A stretch of DNA of 64,000 nt from Pyrus communis (taxonomy: Eukaryota; Streptophyta; Magnoliopsida; Rosales; Rosaceae), in assembly GCF_963583255.1 (NCBI RefSeq), contig NC_084806.1:13926317-13990316 (forward strand), given 5' to 3'. Below, piece by piece: positions 11,582 to 22,879 of the stretch (position 1 is its first letter; each line of letters opens with the position of its first letter). The notes beneath the pieces are model-generated. The model was not told the DNA's origin and searched no databases. It saw nothing but the letters and a program-made list of their open reading frames with translations. Made by a program: the position numbers and the translations under genes.

Positions 11582-12832
11582 ATATAAGACCTTATAGTAA
11601 AAGGAAAGTTGTTACTAGATAAACCACAAGCCAACATGATGATTGACACTAACCCCTTCCCTAAAGTCCCAATAAACATAATTAATCTAATGTAGGTGGA
11701 GAAGGGGAAAGGAAAAGCCACCTGGGAGGTGAAGGCAAAAAAAAAGGCAAGATGATAGGCCAACTGAAGGGGCTATCAAGTTGCCCGAGAAGCCTAAAGT
11801 AGCCATAATCAAAGGAGTGGTGTTATGTAGTAAATGCCAATGTGAGTGTGAGTTAGAAGTCCCAGCAGCATAAGCTGTCATTGATAAAGAGTTGATCAAA
11901 GGAAAAGAAAAAGAATAGCAAAAAGCCCACAAAAATGTCATGCAAGCAACAGAAAGAGAAACCTCTAGGAACGTTTTCCAACGGTTGGGAGGAGACTCTC
12001 AACCGAAAGGTTTGTCAAAAGTGTTAAAAAATTACAAAGCTTCTGAAGAAGTACAGGACAAAGAAGCCAAGGTGCCAAGATGGATGGAGGTAAGGCCACC
12101 CTAACCAAGCTACATTGGTGGAGATGTCAGAGTAAAGAGGATAACCATAAATCTAGTTACAAAGAAGAATCCTGTCCGACTCGGGGGGGAAATGGTATGT
12201 GGTCGGAAAGGATGAGAAACCCATTAAAGAGATAGGGACATCCATGATTAGGATAGTCCAGATGCAACATAAAGCCCACATGAACTCATTAAAAGTTCCT
12301 ACTGCCTTAAAGACCTCAAAGAATGTAAAGTTTGAGAGGGTACCTGATGGGGCAATAAATCAACTTCATTGGAAGATCAAGAAGGAGGTGGAAAAGGCTA
12401 ATAGCAAGACCAAAGGGGAAGGAGAACATGTGCCGCAAAACCCCCATCCTGGGAAATACAGAATCTTGAGGAGGGCTCAAGATGGTATGATAATGATGCC
12501 AACCCCAAGATGGAACCCAGACAATATGCTTTAGAACTATCTCACCTGAGAGGGGGTTGCCTGCACCATTGTTGGTCGATACTCTCTGCGAGGTTCCATA
12601 ACAAATGCCAAACTTTGGCATAACCTAAGAGGAAAAAATGCCTGAGGTGATGCCACCAGAAGAAGCACTAGCCTGGTTAGATGAGTTCATGAACCACATT
12701 GGGGGCAAAAATGAGGACTTATCTGGATCGAGCAACTTCCACGTAAACATGACATATGTTTTATCTGCCATGTTTTATGCTAAGCATGATTAACATCCCA
12801 TAATAGAGAGTGACTACTTAGCAACATAACCT
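11582..12832 (+). pseudogene. gag-protease spacer of the Tat-like element (broken)
   Basis: The longest frame here, 12199-12534, is Lys/Pro-rich (KGEGEHVPQNPHPGKYRI) with no recognised domain. Phrases such as AWLDEFMNHIGGKNEDL near 12670 are spread over frames with many stops. The position between gag and protease is normal for long Tat-type elements. Confidence 0.5.
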
Positions 12833-13552
12833 ATGATGGCACATGTTAGTATTAAAGAAGCTGGAAAAAAAGAGTTAGGCAAAATGGATTTGCCTGAGCC
12901 CACAAAAAGAGAGCCCGAGAGGGTATGCATAGACAGGATGATCTTCAGTCGCCCGAATTTGGCCATGGCCAACCATCTCAAACCCATATATGTGACTGCT
13001 CATCTGGAGGAAGTACCTTTCAAGAAGGTCTTGATTGATGGTGGAACAGCGATCAATGTGCTGCCATATAAGTAGATGAAGAGGGTGTGCAAAAGTAAGG
13101 AGGATCTCATCCCCATAGATCTTACAGTTTCCAATTTCTCAGGAGCCATCACTAAGACCCATGGGATACCGTCATTAGAAGTTGATTTGGGTTCTAAACA
13201 AATCATGTTAGCCTTCTTTGTTGATAGTACTTCCACTTATGAAGCTTTATTGGGCAGAGATTGGATTCATCAAAGTCCCTCTGTGCCATCTACCTTACAC
13301 CAACAAGTGGCTATCTATCATGAAGATGGGGAAACAAGATCTGGATTTTGGGAGATGGTAGAGGCTGAGTCACGACCATTCCTTCCCACTGCTAATGTGG
13401 CAGAAGCTAATTTTTGTAATCCTAGAAATGAGATTCTTCAGTGTTGGGGAGTTGATGAGAACGGCCGCCCGACTAAAGTGACGGCCCAAAAGCTTTTGGA
13501 ACAAAGGTTGTTCCTTATAAGGGAAAAATGGGACGACCCTATATTATCCTAA
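12833..13552 (+). pseudogene. Aspartic protease region of the Tat-like element
   Basis: The protease active-site loop is visible as VLIDGGTAINVLPYK (ending at 13072), where D-G-G replaces the common D-S/T-G; DGG is common in this lineage. A TAG follows directly at 13073-13075, and the next frame (13076-13552) continues as DLTVSNFSGAITKTHGIPSL ... YEALLGRDWIH, the usual protease C-terminal LGRDW motif. Known role: cleavage of the Gag-Pol polyprotein. The internal stop makes it non-functional as read. Confidence 0.8.
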
Positions 13553-13663
13553 CTCCCCAACACCAATGATGTCAGAACAAAGAAAGAAGGACCAGGTAGT
13601 TGCAATAAGATCCTTAATCAAAAGACTGTTGGTGTATGGAAGGAAAAAAAAAAAAGCAAGAAA

Positions 13664-14962
13664 ATGAGAGCTGGGTCGAATAACACCAGAAGGAAGCCTC
13701 AAGCAGTCAGAGCAAAGAGGAATTTTTTTGGAAAGGAGTTGGAAGCGGCCATACAAATGGCTGAATGTGTATATAATCTAGATGGGCCAGAAAACTTGCC
13801 CAAGAATCCAAAGTTAGTTGAATTCTTGTGTGCAAAACCTGACAAGCCACAACCAGAAGTACAAGACCTTTTGAAGACCATCGATTTAGGAACTAAGGAA
13901 GATCCAAGGCCTATCCAGATCAGCGGCTTATTAGAAATGGAAGATCAGGCAAAGGTAGTCAGCCTTCTGCATGAGTTCAAAGACAGTTTTGCTTGGCATT
14001 ATACTGAAATGCCAGGTTTAGATTCAACCTTAGTAGAACACAGAATGCCTATTAAGGAGGGATATAAACCTGTTAAGCAAGCACCACGGAGGATGTCAAA
14101 TGAGATCGAGGAAAAAGTCAAGGAAGTGATTGAAAGGCTTGTGAAGGTTGGATTTATTAAACCTGTCAAGTATGTCGAGTGGTTGGTCAATATTGTACCT
14201 GTGTTAAAAGCTATAACTAAGGCAGTCCGATGTTGTGTTGACTATAGAAACATTAATGGAGCCACACTTAAAGATGAGTATCCAATGCCCATAGCTGACT
14301 TATCCATAGATGCAGTTGCCAAACACAATGTCTTATCTTTCATGGATGGGAATGCCAGTTATAATCAGATAAAAATGGCTAGAAAAGATATACACAAAAC
14401 AACTTTTAGGTGCCCAGGTCATGTTGGAGCATATGAATACTTGGTAATGCCATTTAGGCTCAAAAATATCGGTGCAACCTATCAAAGAGCAATGAACGCC
14501 ATTTTTCATGACTTAATTAGCCACAGCATGGAAGTATACATTGATGACATTGTGGTGAAGTCTAAAACTGAAGAGAAACACTTGGTAGACCTCAGACAAG
14601 CCTTAGCAAGAATGAGGATCCATAAGCTAAAAATGAATCCAAAGAAATGTGCTTTTGGAGTGAAGTCGAGCCATTTCTTAGGATTTCTTGTTCATCAAAA
14701 GGGTGTACAGGTTGACAAGAACAAAGCTCGAGCAATCATGGAATCACCTCCTCCCACTAATAAAGTACAATTACAGAGGCTACTAGGAAAGATCAACTTC
14801 TTAAGGAGATTTATCGCCAACTTGGCGGGCAAGATTCAGCCACTAACTCTTTTGCTAAAGTTGAAAGATAAAGAAGAATTTGAGTGGGGCCCACCATATC
14901 AAGAAGCTTTCGACAACATAAAGGCTTACTTGGCCTCCCCACCAGTGCTCATGCCACCTTAA
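13664..14962 (+). pseudogene. Reverse transcriptase and start of RNase H of the Tat-like element
   Basis: This is the longest intact frame of the element (432 residues). It shows the entry HRMPIKEGYKPVKQAPRRMS, the palm residue in LSFMDGNASYNQIKM, the catalytic YIDDIVVKS, and FLGFLVHQKGVQVD, followed by the connection domain and LLLKLKDKEEFEWGPP. All three catalytic aspartates of RT (MDG and IDD) are kept. It ends at a TAA (14960-14962) inside the RNase H start (VLMPP then RGKPLKLYIS). Upstream it is separated from the protease by stops. Confidence 0.9.
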
Positions 14963-15860
14963 AGAGGGAAGCCTTTAAAGCTTTATATTTCTACCTCTGA
15001 GAAATCAATGGGAAGCTTGTTGGCTCAGAACAATGAAGGCGGGAAAGAACAAGCAATCTACTACCTTAGTATAATAAAGACAAGATATACACCAGTAGAA
15101 AGGTTGTGTCTGGCTCTATACTTCATGGCATGTAAGCTAATGCATTATATGTTACATTGCCACATCCACATTATTGCCAAGACTGATTTAATCAAATATA
15201 TGCTGTCAAAACCAATGCTAACTGGGAAGATTGGAAAGTGGATTTTAGTGCTTTCAGAGTTCAGCTTTCAGTATGTGCCTCAGAGAGTGATCAAGGGGAA
15301 AGCAATTACGAACTTCTTGGTTGAGCACCAAGAATCACAATATGAGATTATTAATGTTTCGGGGACTCTGGAGGTAGCCAGTATGTGGATCTCATCGAGC
15401 AAAGCCTTATATGGCAAAGAAGAATGGATCCAACAAGAGATAAAAATAATAGTTGGTCATTGGATCACTCCTTGGAAATTATATTTTGATGGCTCTTGTA
15501 CGCAAACGGCCGCAGGAGCCGGGATTGTTATCATTGATCCCAAGGGTGCTTACCATTATTATTCATTCCCCTTAGACTATCAAGAGACTACCAACAATCA
15601 GGCAGAGTACGAGGCACTGATAATTGGTCTGGAAATCTTGATAGAGTTGGGGGCAACTGAGGTTGAAGTATTTAGTGATTCAGAGTTGGTGATCAGTTAA
15701 CTAAATGGAGAATACAAGTGCAGACACATCACCATGGCAGGTTACTATTTGGTATCTACACAACTATTAAGCTATTGGGGCATTGAGATATCAGTCAACT
15801 ATATCCCCAGATGATTGAATGCAATCGCCAATGAGATGGCATAATTGGCTTTTGGAGCAC
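14963..15860 (+). pseudogene. RNase H plus second archaeal-type RNase H of the Tat-like element
   Basis: After the TAA at 14962 the frame resumes as KLYISTSEKSMGSLLAQ...TRYTPVERLCLALYF (RNase H 1, with its first Asp already replaced, as is usual in Tat elements). From about 15470 comes a second RNase H: LYFDGSCTQTAAGAG, NNQAEYEALIIGLE and VFSDSELVIS give the D, E and D of the active site. A TAA at 15698-15700 and a TGA near 15811 cut it, and the last conserved 'AD.LA' reads as IANEMA, so the fourth catalytic Asp is Asn. A dual RNase H is the diagnostic trait of the lineage. Confidence 0.85.
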
Positions 15861-16060
15861 AGATCCAAGAAAGAAGGTATGAATAAGATATAGAGGTCCA
15901 AAAAAGAAATCTCCCTTCTATCTTTGAAAGGGGATTCAGCCTAGATGTGATGTCTGAAGAAATGAAGGTTGAAGATTGGAGGGCACCTATTCTTTAGTAT
16001 TTAAAAGATCATTTCTTCCCCACAAGAAAGAAGAATAGATAAAAAGCAACTAAGTACGCT

Positions 16061-17210
16061 TTGTGGGAAGAAAATCTACTAAGAAAAACTCCAGATGGAC
16101 TAATGTTGAAATGCTTAAGCCAAGATGAATTAATAAGGGTAATGGCCGAAGTACACGAAGGGATCTGTGGAGCATATCAGGCGAGAACCAAGATGAGGTG
16201 GCTACTTAGGAGGTATGGTTATTTCTGGCCCGAGATGGAGAAAGATTGCAAAGTTTATGCCTGAGGGTGTGAAGAATGCCAAAAACATGGACCTCTCCAA
16301 CACGTACCCTCGGTACCCTTAAACCATGTGGTTAAACCTTGGCCCTTCAGAGGATGGGTGATGGACTTCATTGGGCAAATTCATCCAAGTTCTAGCAAAG
16401 GGCACACGTTCATAATTGTGGCAACAGACTACTTCACCAAATAGGTAGAAGCTTCAGCAGTAAAAACCATAACCTCAACTTCGATCAAGAAATTCATTGA
16501 GACCAAGATCTTACACAAATATGGAGTGCCTGAGACAATTTTTACAAACCACGGGCCATCTTTTATTTCAAAAAAGGTAGAAGAATTTGCAAGTTCAAGA
16601 TTAAGATGATCCAATGTAGTCCTTACAACCCACAGTCAAATGGTCAAGTAGAAGCTAACAACAAAGTCTTGGTGAACATTATTAAGATGATGGTGGTAAA
16701 TAGTCCAGAAAAATGGCATGAGAAGTTAGGAGACACTTTATGGGCTTACAGAACTTCTAAGAGGGCAGCAACTGGAACTACTCTGTATGCCCTAACCTTC
16801 GGGCAAGATTCTGTCATCCCCATGGAAATTAATGTAAGTTCTGTCAGGATTCAGAATCAATTTGGGCTACACAGTGAAGAGTACATTCAAGCTATGTGTT
16901 AAGGAGTTGAAGATCTTGATATAGCCCAAATTGAAGCTCTAGATAAAATTCAAGAAGGGAAGAAAGTTGTTGCCCGAGCATACAATAAGAAGGTGAAGTT
17001 AAAGAACTTCGGGAAATGAGAGTTAGTATGGAAAGCCATTCTACCTTTAGGGGGCTCAAGTTAGAGGATTTGGAAAGTGGAGTCTAACTTGGGAGGGTCC
17101 TTTCATTATCAACCAAGTACTTGACAAAGGGGGATATTATTTGACAGATTTGGAAGGGAGTTTACAGAGGCATCTAATTAATGCTAAGTTTTTAAAGAAA
17201 TATCACCCAA
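16061..17210 (+). pseudogene. Integrase region of the Tat-like element (catalytic Asp lost)
   Basis: The zinc-binding domain reads EVHEGICGAYQARTKMRW ... YFWPEMEKDCKVYA, a stop, then GCEECQKHG: the second His of the HHCC set is Tyr and a TGA lies before the first Cys. The core has VMDFIGQ (first Asp), then VPETIFTNHGPSF, where the family has TDNG, so the second catalytic Asp is Asn. The third residue is in NPQSNGQVEANNK (Glu) in another frame starting at 16606. Further stops follow at 16900 and 17017. Integration activity is therefore lost in several independent ways. Confidence 0.85.
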
Positions 17211-18320
17211 CCTTGTGGGATGTTAGAGACTGTTACATTGAAGAAGGGTAGGCATTACATGAAATTTAAAGGCAGTTTTGGGCTCATCAAATTCAGATCT
17301 CAAGAAAAGAAGGCAAGCCAAAATAAATTGAAGAAGTCATTTTTCATTTCAGTAAACATTGAGAATTACATCAGACTTAGCTCAATGAGTTTTACATCTT
17401 TGACTAAGGCAGCTATCCTAGAATGGTGGGTCCACATTTCGCTCAACTCTTCCTAAACATTGCTAATATTTCCTAAGTATGGTCTAGTACATCCGACTTC
17501 CGTTTGATGTCTTGAATTCTTCCAATCTTTTGAACCTTCAAGCTCGACCAAGTTGTTTTGGCCGGCAGAGTCATGATAGTTGATCCTGAAGCATACACTT
17601 ATAATGATGAAGTGATCAAGAAAGCAAAGCTATGAGAAAGTTTGGGCTTGTGGATAACAGCACGAGTGAGATCTACCAGTGCAATTAAGGCTGCTCAGTT
17701 ACTCCTCAAAGCCATAGAAGTCCTGAAACAGAAGCTGGAAGCAATACGTTTTTCTGAAGATATTATAAAAGATGATTCCTCCTTAGGAATGTTGTTTCCA
17801 ACAACAATTGAGACCTGAGAAGTCCATGCAGGTCCCAAGGAATGCACCCCTCCCTCTTTGAAGAAGAGTTCCGTGTGAAGGCCAACCCGAGGGCTATGAA
17901 GGCTGTTAAGAGGGCAGTTCATGGTAGAAATCCCCTCACCAGTCTTGCAGGAAGATTAAACTCAAGCCACTATGGGTACCATTAGGAATTTTGAGGCAAT
18001 GGTAGGAAAAGATAAATTTGGAGCCAAGGGAGAAGAATTGAAGAACAATAGGAATTTCCGAAGAATTTGGACTATGGGAGTTCTAAGGAGTTTGAAGAAA
18101 TTCAGAGGCTTGAAATGGGTAGGATATTTTGCCAAACAGATCAAGTAAAAATGATATATAGGAATGGTAGCATTCGTGGGGGAAGTACAAAAGGTTTTAG
18201 GTAAACAAAACGGTTGCATTAAAATGGCACAAGTTCCGAGAAAGGGCGTGCAACGGTGGTGGCTGTTCAATCATTATTTACACCTTGGATTGAAGGCTCA
18301 ACAACAATTGAAGGGGGCAC
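17211..18320 (+). other. 3' internal region of the Tat-like element with polypurine tract
   Basis: No recognised domain; short frames only. Immediately before the 3' LTR, TTGAAGGGGGCAC (18308-18320) is a good polypurine tract for plus-strand priming. Confidence 0.7.
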
Positions 18321-19503
18321 TGTTTGGGTTAATATTTAGACTTTGGACTTAAAGGAGAAAAAACCCAAAAGAACTAAAGAAATGAGACTTGCTCGAGGCC
18401 CAGCACCAAGCCCATCCATCTATCTTAAAGACAATATGACGGCCCCTCATTAATACAAAGGTTAGGTGCTTACAAGGGAAGTGACAACCGATGGAAATCA
18501 ATCTACTCTCAGCCCAAAAGCACTTTCTGAATGGTAGAACATGTAAAAAAGATGATGACTCACTGAAGTGCTTCCAGGCAAAGCTTGCAACAAGCAAGAT
18601 CATTGCCTATAAAAGGGAAAACAGGGCCCAGAGACAAGGACACTCAACCAATCAAACAAACAAACATACAAACTCTACTTTTAAGCCAGATTTGCATCCA
18701 AAGCTATAATCAACCCAGACCTCAATCCTTTTCAAGATAACTCCTTACAAAAGCCATTTTTGTCTAGTTTAAAGCTCTGCTATCACCCCTAGTGGCGTAT
18801 TATCGATTTTCTCGTGTAAACTTGCTTACCATCCATCCATTTCAAACACACAACCCTTTGTAATCACAAAGGAAAGAGACTACATGACGTTCAACCTTGC
18901 CTGACAAGGTGAAATCTTGCCTGACTCTCTTTGTTTCGTCTTTCCATTAGTAGATCTAGTATTATGATGTATTCTCCAATATATATTCAAGTTATTTCTA
19001 GTCTTTTGGTGATCAGAAGCTCCATTGGTCCTCAGATCTAGTTCATTTAGTGGTTTTACTGTCACAAAAGATAAATGGGAATTAGACCAATGGCTTAAGC
19101 CAGATCTGGGATTTCACCCTTTAAAGCATACAAGATAATAAACTGAAAGTCCTTGGTCTCAAGGTATAGAAAAGAATTTAATGTAGACTTAACTCATCTA
19201 CGACAATCATTTGATAACAAGAAATCAAATTAACTTGGGGTGCAAGTAATCGACTTAAAACGCACTTGTTCTACATCTGCCATACTGAGATGGCAGTGGC
19301 ACGCCTAAGCACTTAGTTAGTTTTGACTGTGAGCCTCAAGGCCTACACCTAAGGCCCCACAAAGGCACATTTTAGAACTAACTTTGTTCTCCTCTTGCAA
19401 CCTCTCAACAAGAAGGAGCCCAACAACCAACCAAAGTGCCAACTCCTCAGAAAGCTGTATGCTCGAGCCAGGGACCTTTCCCAGTGAAATTCATGCGCGA
19501 ACA
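18321..19503 (+). repeat. 3' LTR of the Tat-like element
   Basis: Begins TGTTTGGGTTAATATTTAGA and ends ATGCGCGAACA. It parallels the 5' LTR over its full length with scattered substitutions and small indels. Confidence 0.92.
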
Positions 19504-21528
19504 AAAATAACATGAAGTAGAGTCTTGGGGTCATAGAGTCTTGGGGTCATAAAAAAACCTACTGGTATATATTCATACATGAGGCATTTTTTTTTTTTAT
19601 AGCATAATCCCTTTTATAAGATCCATTTATTTAAAAAATGCCACCTTTATTTAACTTGATGCTCAAGACACAAGCCTTGCTTACCTTGCTTTTAATCCGC
19701 CTCTAATGAGATCGACGTTGAGAGAGAAATATTACTAAACTGAATCAATTAACCCATGTATACAACTTTCTAAAAATTTTGCGCTAATGTATATAGTGGC
19801 ACCTTCCATATATAATGGAAAATGATTTACACACACACACACACACACTTTTGATTCTTCTACACAATCCTAACTCAATTGTGTCCATTGATTTCCTTTC
19901 ATTTATTCAATTCAACAGTTAAAAATATATGAAAGTGTGTAAGGGAAGGAACAATGTTTTGTGGAAATCGCTTCCCTCTATAATACCATTTTTTCTTCCT
20001 TTCATACTACATGCATACAATTGAACCATTGAAAGGAGGTTGTAGGGGGCTAAAACAACTTTGTATTTTCGAAAAAATTTGTGATAGTGATGCTTAACAA
20101 AATTCTCTCTTTTACTCTATTAAAATGGACTTTACAAATGATTTTTTCAATGTTGAACACTTCCTAGAATTTTTAAATGGTCAATCCCAAAAAAGCACAC
20201 AAAAGTATATGGGAATTGGGAACCCATCTTCCGAATAGAGCAAAAATTCGAAATCGCTTTATCGAGCATAGGAATTACTTTATATCCTCGCAACATACTC
20301 AATATGTCTCTCCTTCTCTTTTGACCCTCCTCTGCCTCTGGGGATTGCAACACATCGTATCGAAGCATCCAAATCATAGCAATTCATGTTAATTTTCATG
20401 ATTGTAAGGATTCATTATTGGATGCCAAAATCAATGAAAAGGTTAATGCATGATTCATTTGTCTTCTGTCATGTATGACGTTTGTCTACAAAATATGTGA
20501 TAGAACATACAGATTTAAACTTTCATGTGATGATGGAACTAGAAACTGATCACGTTTGGAATTACTAACTAGGGATAGGTAAGAACTAAGAAGAAAACTT
20601 GTGTTTGTTCGACGATGTCGCGCACAATCCGTGTGAAGTGTATTATACACAATATGTCTTATATTTAATACTTTTACGAATTAATCTGTCAGGTGCAAGT
20701 ACTTTTTTGTTTGACAACTTTGTATAATGGAGCATTTTGATACTATTGCAAATTATTGTTTTCACAGTATATCTGATAAGGTTCCTACCAGACCAAATTT
20801 TGGAATATGAGTTAATCCACTTTCAGAAACATATCAGTACAGTTTCATGAGTATGGCTTTTAAATCTTGTACTAGGGCTTCTGAGGGTATTAAATGAGAC
20901 CACATGGTATGGACAAAGAGCTTATAATAGTTATTCATTTGCTCTCTGTTTTACATTTTTTTTATTAGCTAGATGTGATAAGTTTGATGAGGGTGATGTT
21001 TTAGGTAGTGTCGATAAGTACTTTTTTTGGCTTATAGGTGTTTATAGTATTTTGATTGTTTTAGATTTTGTTCACTTGATTAAAGCGCATTCTTACAATT
21101 TCGCCCTTTGGAATCGTTGCTTTTATTGCGTTATTGTGCTTGGTGCTTTTGTTGTTTTATGATGTCTTTGTTGTACCGTTGAAGTTATGTTAGTATTGAT
21201 GTTTAATAATGTCTTTGTTCTATCGTTGATACCATCTTTTTGTCTTAATCCTAGCCCACTTCATGCTTTCTTGCCCTTACTTATATGTCGAGACGCGAAC
21301 CCTGGCCTAAATATGGTGGAACTATACCAAGGAACAATTAGTTGTCATTATTTTACGTCCATCAACAATTATCCTCACGAAATTTGAATTTAGAACCTTT
21401 TTCACTACAACAAAGTATCACTAGACCAAATAATCATTGGTTCGGAAACATCCATAAGAATCAGTTGAATGTAGATTTTCTATGCAGAAATGGGATCTGA
21501 TGACCCACACGGTTTTATGAAAAGTGAA

Positions 21529-21570
<42 letters not shown>

Positions 21571-21976
21571 GTATGGGGTAAGGCACAAAGACTATGAGGG
21601 AGGGGGGGTTATGATGGCAGTCACAAGGTGAAAAAAGGAGTGAATTCAAAGCTCATATATCTTTGCTGTTTACTCTTTCATCTCATGCAACACATGATAA
21701 AGTGAACACTAAAGCTCTTACTTGGCTTATATTCTTTGTAACTCCCTACAAGCAAAAGCCAAATTGGAAGAAAGAAAAATAAAGTTCAACTGCTTAAAGA
21801 TGAAAAAACATGCATATAACTTTGTTTTTTGTTTCTTCCTTTTCAGTCATATTTTCACACAAACACACACTTTTTTTTGAACGGATTTGGTAGAAACATA
21901 TAAAATATGCAAAAGGATTGCATTTGGAAAGGAAAAAAAAAAACAGCTGAAATAGTATCCAAGTTTTCAAACATTT
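19504..21976. other. Intergenic DNA, no gene seen
   Basis: No coding region recognised. It holds a (CA)10 run at 19829-19848, an (AT)n run at about 21532-21564, and at 21290-21435 a weak minus-strand SINE-like block (GGTCTAGTGATACTTTG and GGTTCTAAATTCAAAT). Confidence 0.5.
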
Positions 21977-21989
21977 AGACGTAGCAGGA

Positions 21990-22080
21990 AGCTCGAGGGG
22001 TTACGAAGCTCTGAACTTTGAGGTCCTAGGCTTGATTCTCCCCTCCTCACTACCGCTTGTAGCAAATAAATAAATAAATA
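21990..22080 (+). mobile_element. Short SINE with 13-bp target-site duplication
   Basis: A 91-bp insert with a B-box-like AGGCTTGATTCTCCC and an (AAAT)n tail is flanked by perfect direct repeats AGACGTAGCAGGA (21977-21989 and 22081-22093). Length, tail and duplication fit a SINE moved by a LINE machinery. The A-box part is weak, so it may be 5'-truncated. Confidence 0.8.
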
Positions 22081-22559
22081 AGACGTAGCAGGAGAAGATA
22101 TTGATCCTGCAGCTCTAATCTTGCCTAACAATAATTAATGAATAATGTTCTAACAAGCAAATGTACAATTTAATAATTCTCATGTCATCAAATGCTACAC
22201 TCTGCTGGCAATGTAAACCATAATAAAGTAGTCGTGCTTTAATATTATATATTCGTCGCTAAAACCAGGGTTTCCATGGTTGGATTTGCTTTAAAGTACA
22301 GACTTAAGTCCTGTAATACATACCTGCCCGGACCGGTCTTCTTCTTCTAGTACAGTGTTCTCACTTATGGCTGCAAATCAATGAATGGAGAAAATATGCA
22401 TAGAACGATAATTAATGAGAATGATATGCTGTATGCTTACATGATCGATGATATGGAACAAGCAGCTAGATCGTCGAAATGCTCAGAATTCATACATTGA
22501 TCAGCGATGCATAAAAGGGTGTATCTAACTGATCAATTGCCATGAGTAGGAACGTACTG

Positions 22560-22665
22560 CATTTTGTGTTGGGGGGAATGAAGCCTGGTCCGAAATCATT
22601 CGATGTTCATGTTCTTTGCTTCAAAGGAATGGTCTCGAACCAGACAGCATTCCCCTCAACACCTT
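22560..22665 (-). ncRNA. MIR166: miR166 precursor hairpin
   Basis: On the minus strand the 3' arm at 22593-22573 holds the 21-nt mature miR166, beginning TCGGACCAGGCTTC and ending CATTCCCC, identical to the canonical plant sequence. The 5' arm at 22653-22633 reads GGAATGCTGTCTGGTTCGAG plus A, the expected passenger strand. The two arms pair with 2-nt 3' overhangs at both ends, the loop is about 39 nt, and pairing continues below the duplex (GTTGAGG with CCCCCAAC). Known role: miR166 directs cleavage of HD-ZIP III mRNAs (PHB, PHV, REV class), controlling leaf polarity, meristem and vascular patterning. The paralogue letter cannot be assigned from the window. Confidence 0.96.
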
Positions 22666-22687
22666 GTGACACATCTGAACCACCGAG

Positions 22688-22738
<51 letters not shown>

Positions 22739-22790
22739 AGAGAGAAAGAGAGAGGGAGAGAGAAAGATTATTTGTAGATTTTGATCTGGC
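22666..22790 (-). ncRNA. 5' part of the pri-miR166 transcript with CT-rich leader
   Basis: Between the predicted start (about 22785) and the hairpin, the minus strand reads a long (CT)n tract (the (GA)n of 22691-22734 on the plus strand) with CTTTCTCTCTCCCTC. Its position 25-30 bp downstream of a TATA box makes it the transcribed leader. Its length probably varies between cultivars. Small open frames through it are antisense or low-complexity artefacts. Confidence 0.65.
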
Positions 22791-22811
22791 CATGCATTTG
22801 GTTTTGATGGG

Positions 22812-22822
22812 CCCTTTTATAT
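22812..22822 (-). promoter_or_regulatory. TATA box of the MIR166 gene
   Basis: The minus strand reads CACATATAAAAGGGCCC here, a strong plant TATA box about 150 bp upstream of the hairpin. The predicted start is about 22785. The next upstream stretch carries CCACGTCAGCTGACCCACATC. Confidence 0.75.
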
Positions 22823-22879
22823 GTGAAGAGGAGAGGAGTGTCTGATGTGGGTCAGCTGACGTGGTAGCACTACTTTCCA

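Larger units (their letters stand above)
8550..19503 (+). mobile_element. Ty3/Gypsy LTR retrotransposon, Tat-like lineage, degenerate
   Basis: Two direct LTRs (8550-9739 and 18321-19503) enclose gag, protease, reverse transcriptase, RNase H, a second archaeal-type RNase H and integrase in that order on the plus strand. The order PR-RT-RH-INT is Ty3/Gypsy; the extra RNase H between RH and INT marks the Tat group (established knowledge). LTR ends are TGTT...AACA. All internal frames carry stops or frameshifts, so it is not autonomous. Five-base flanks are CAGAT (left) and AAAAT (right), not a matching duplication. The two LTRs differ by many point changes by eye, so insertion is old. Confidence 0.93.
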
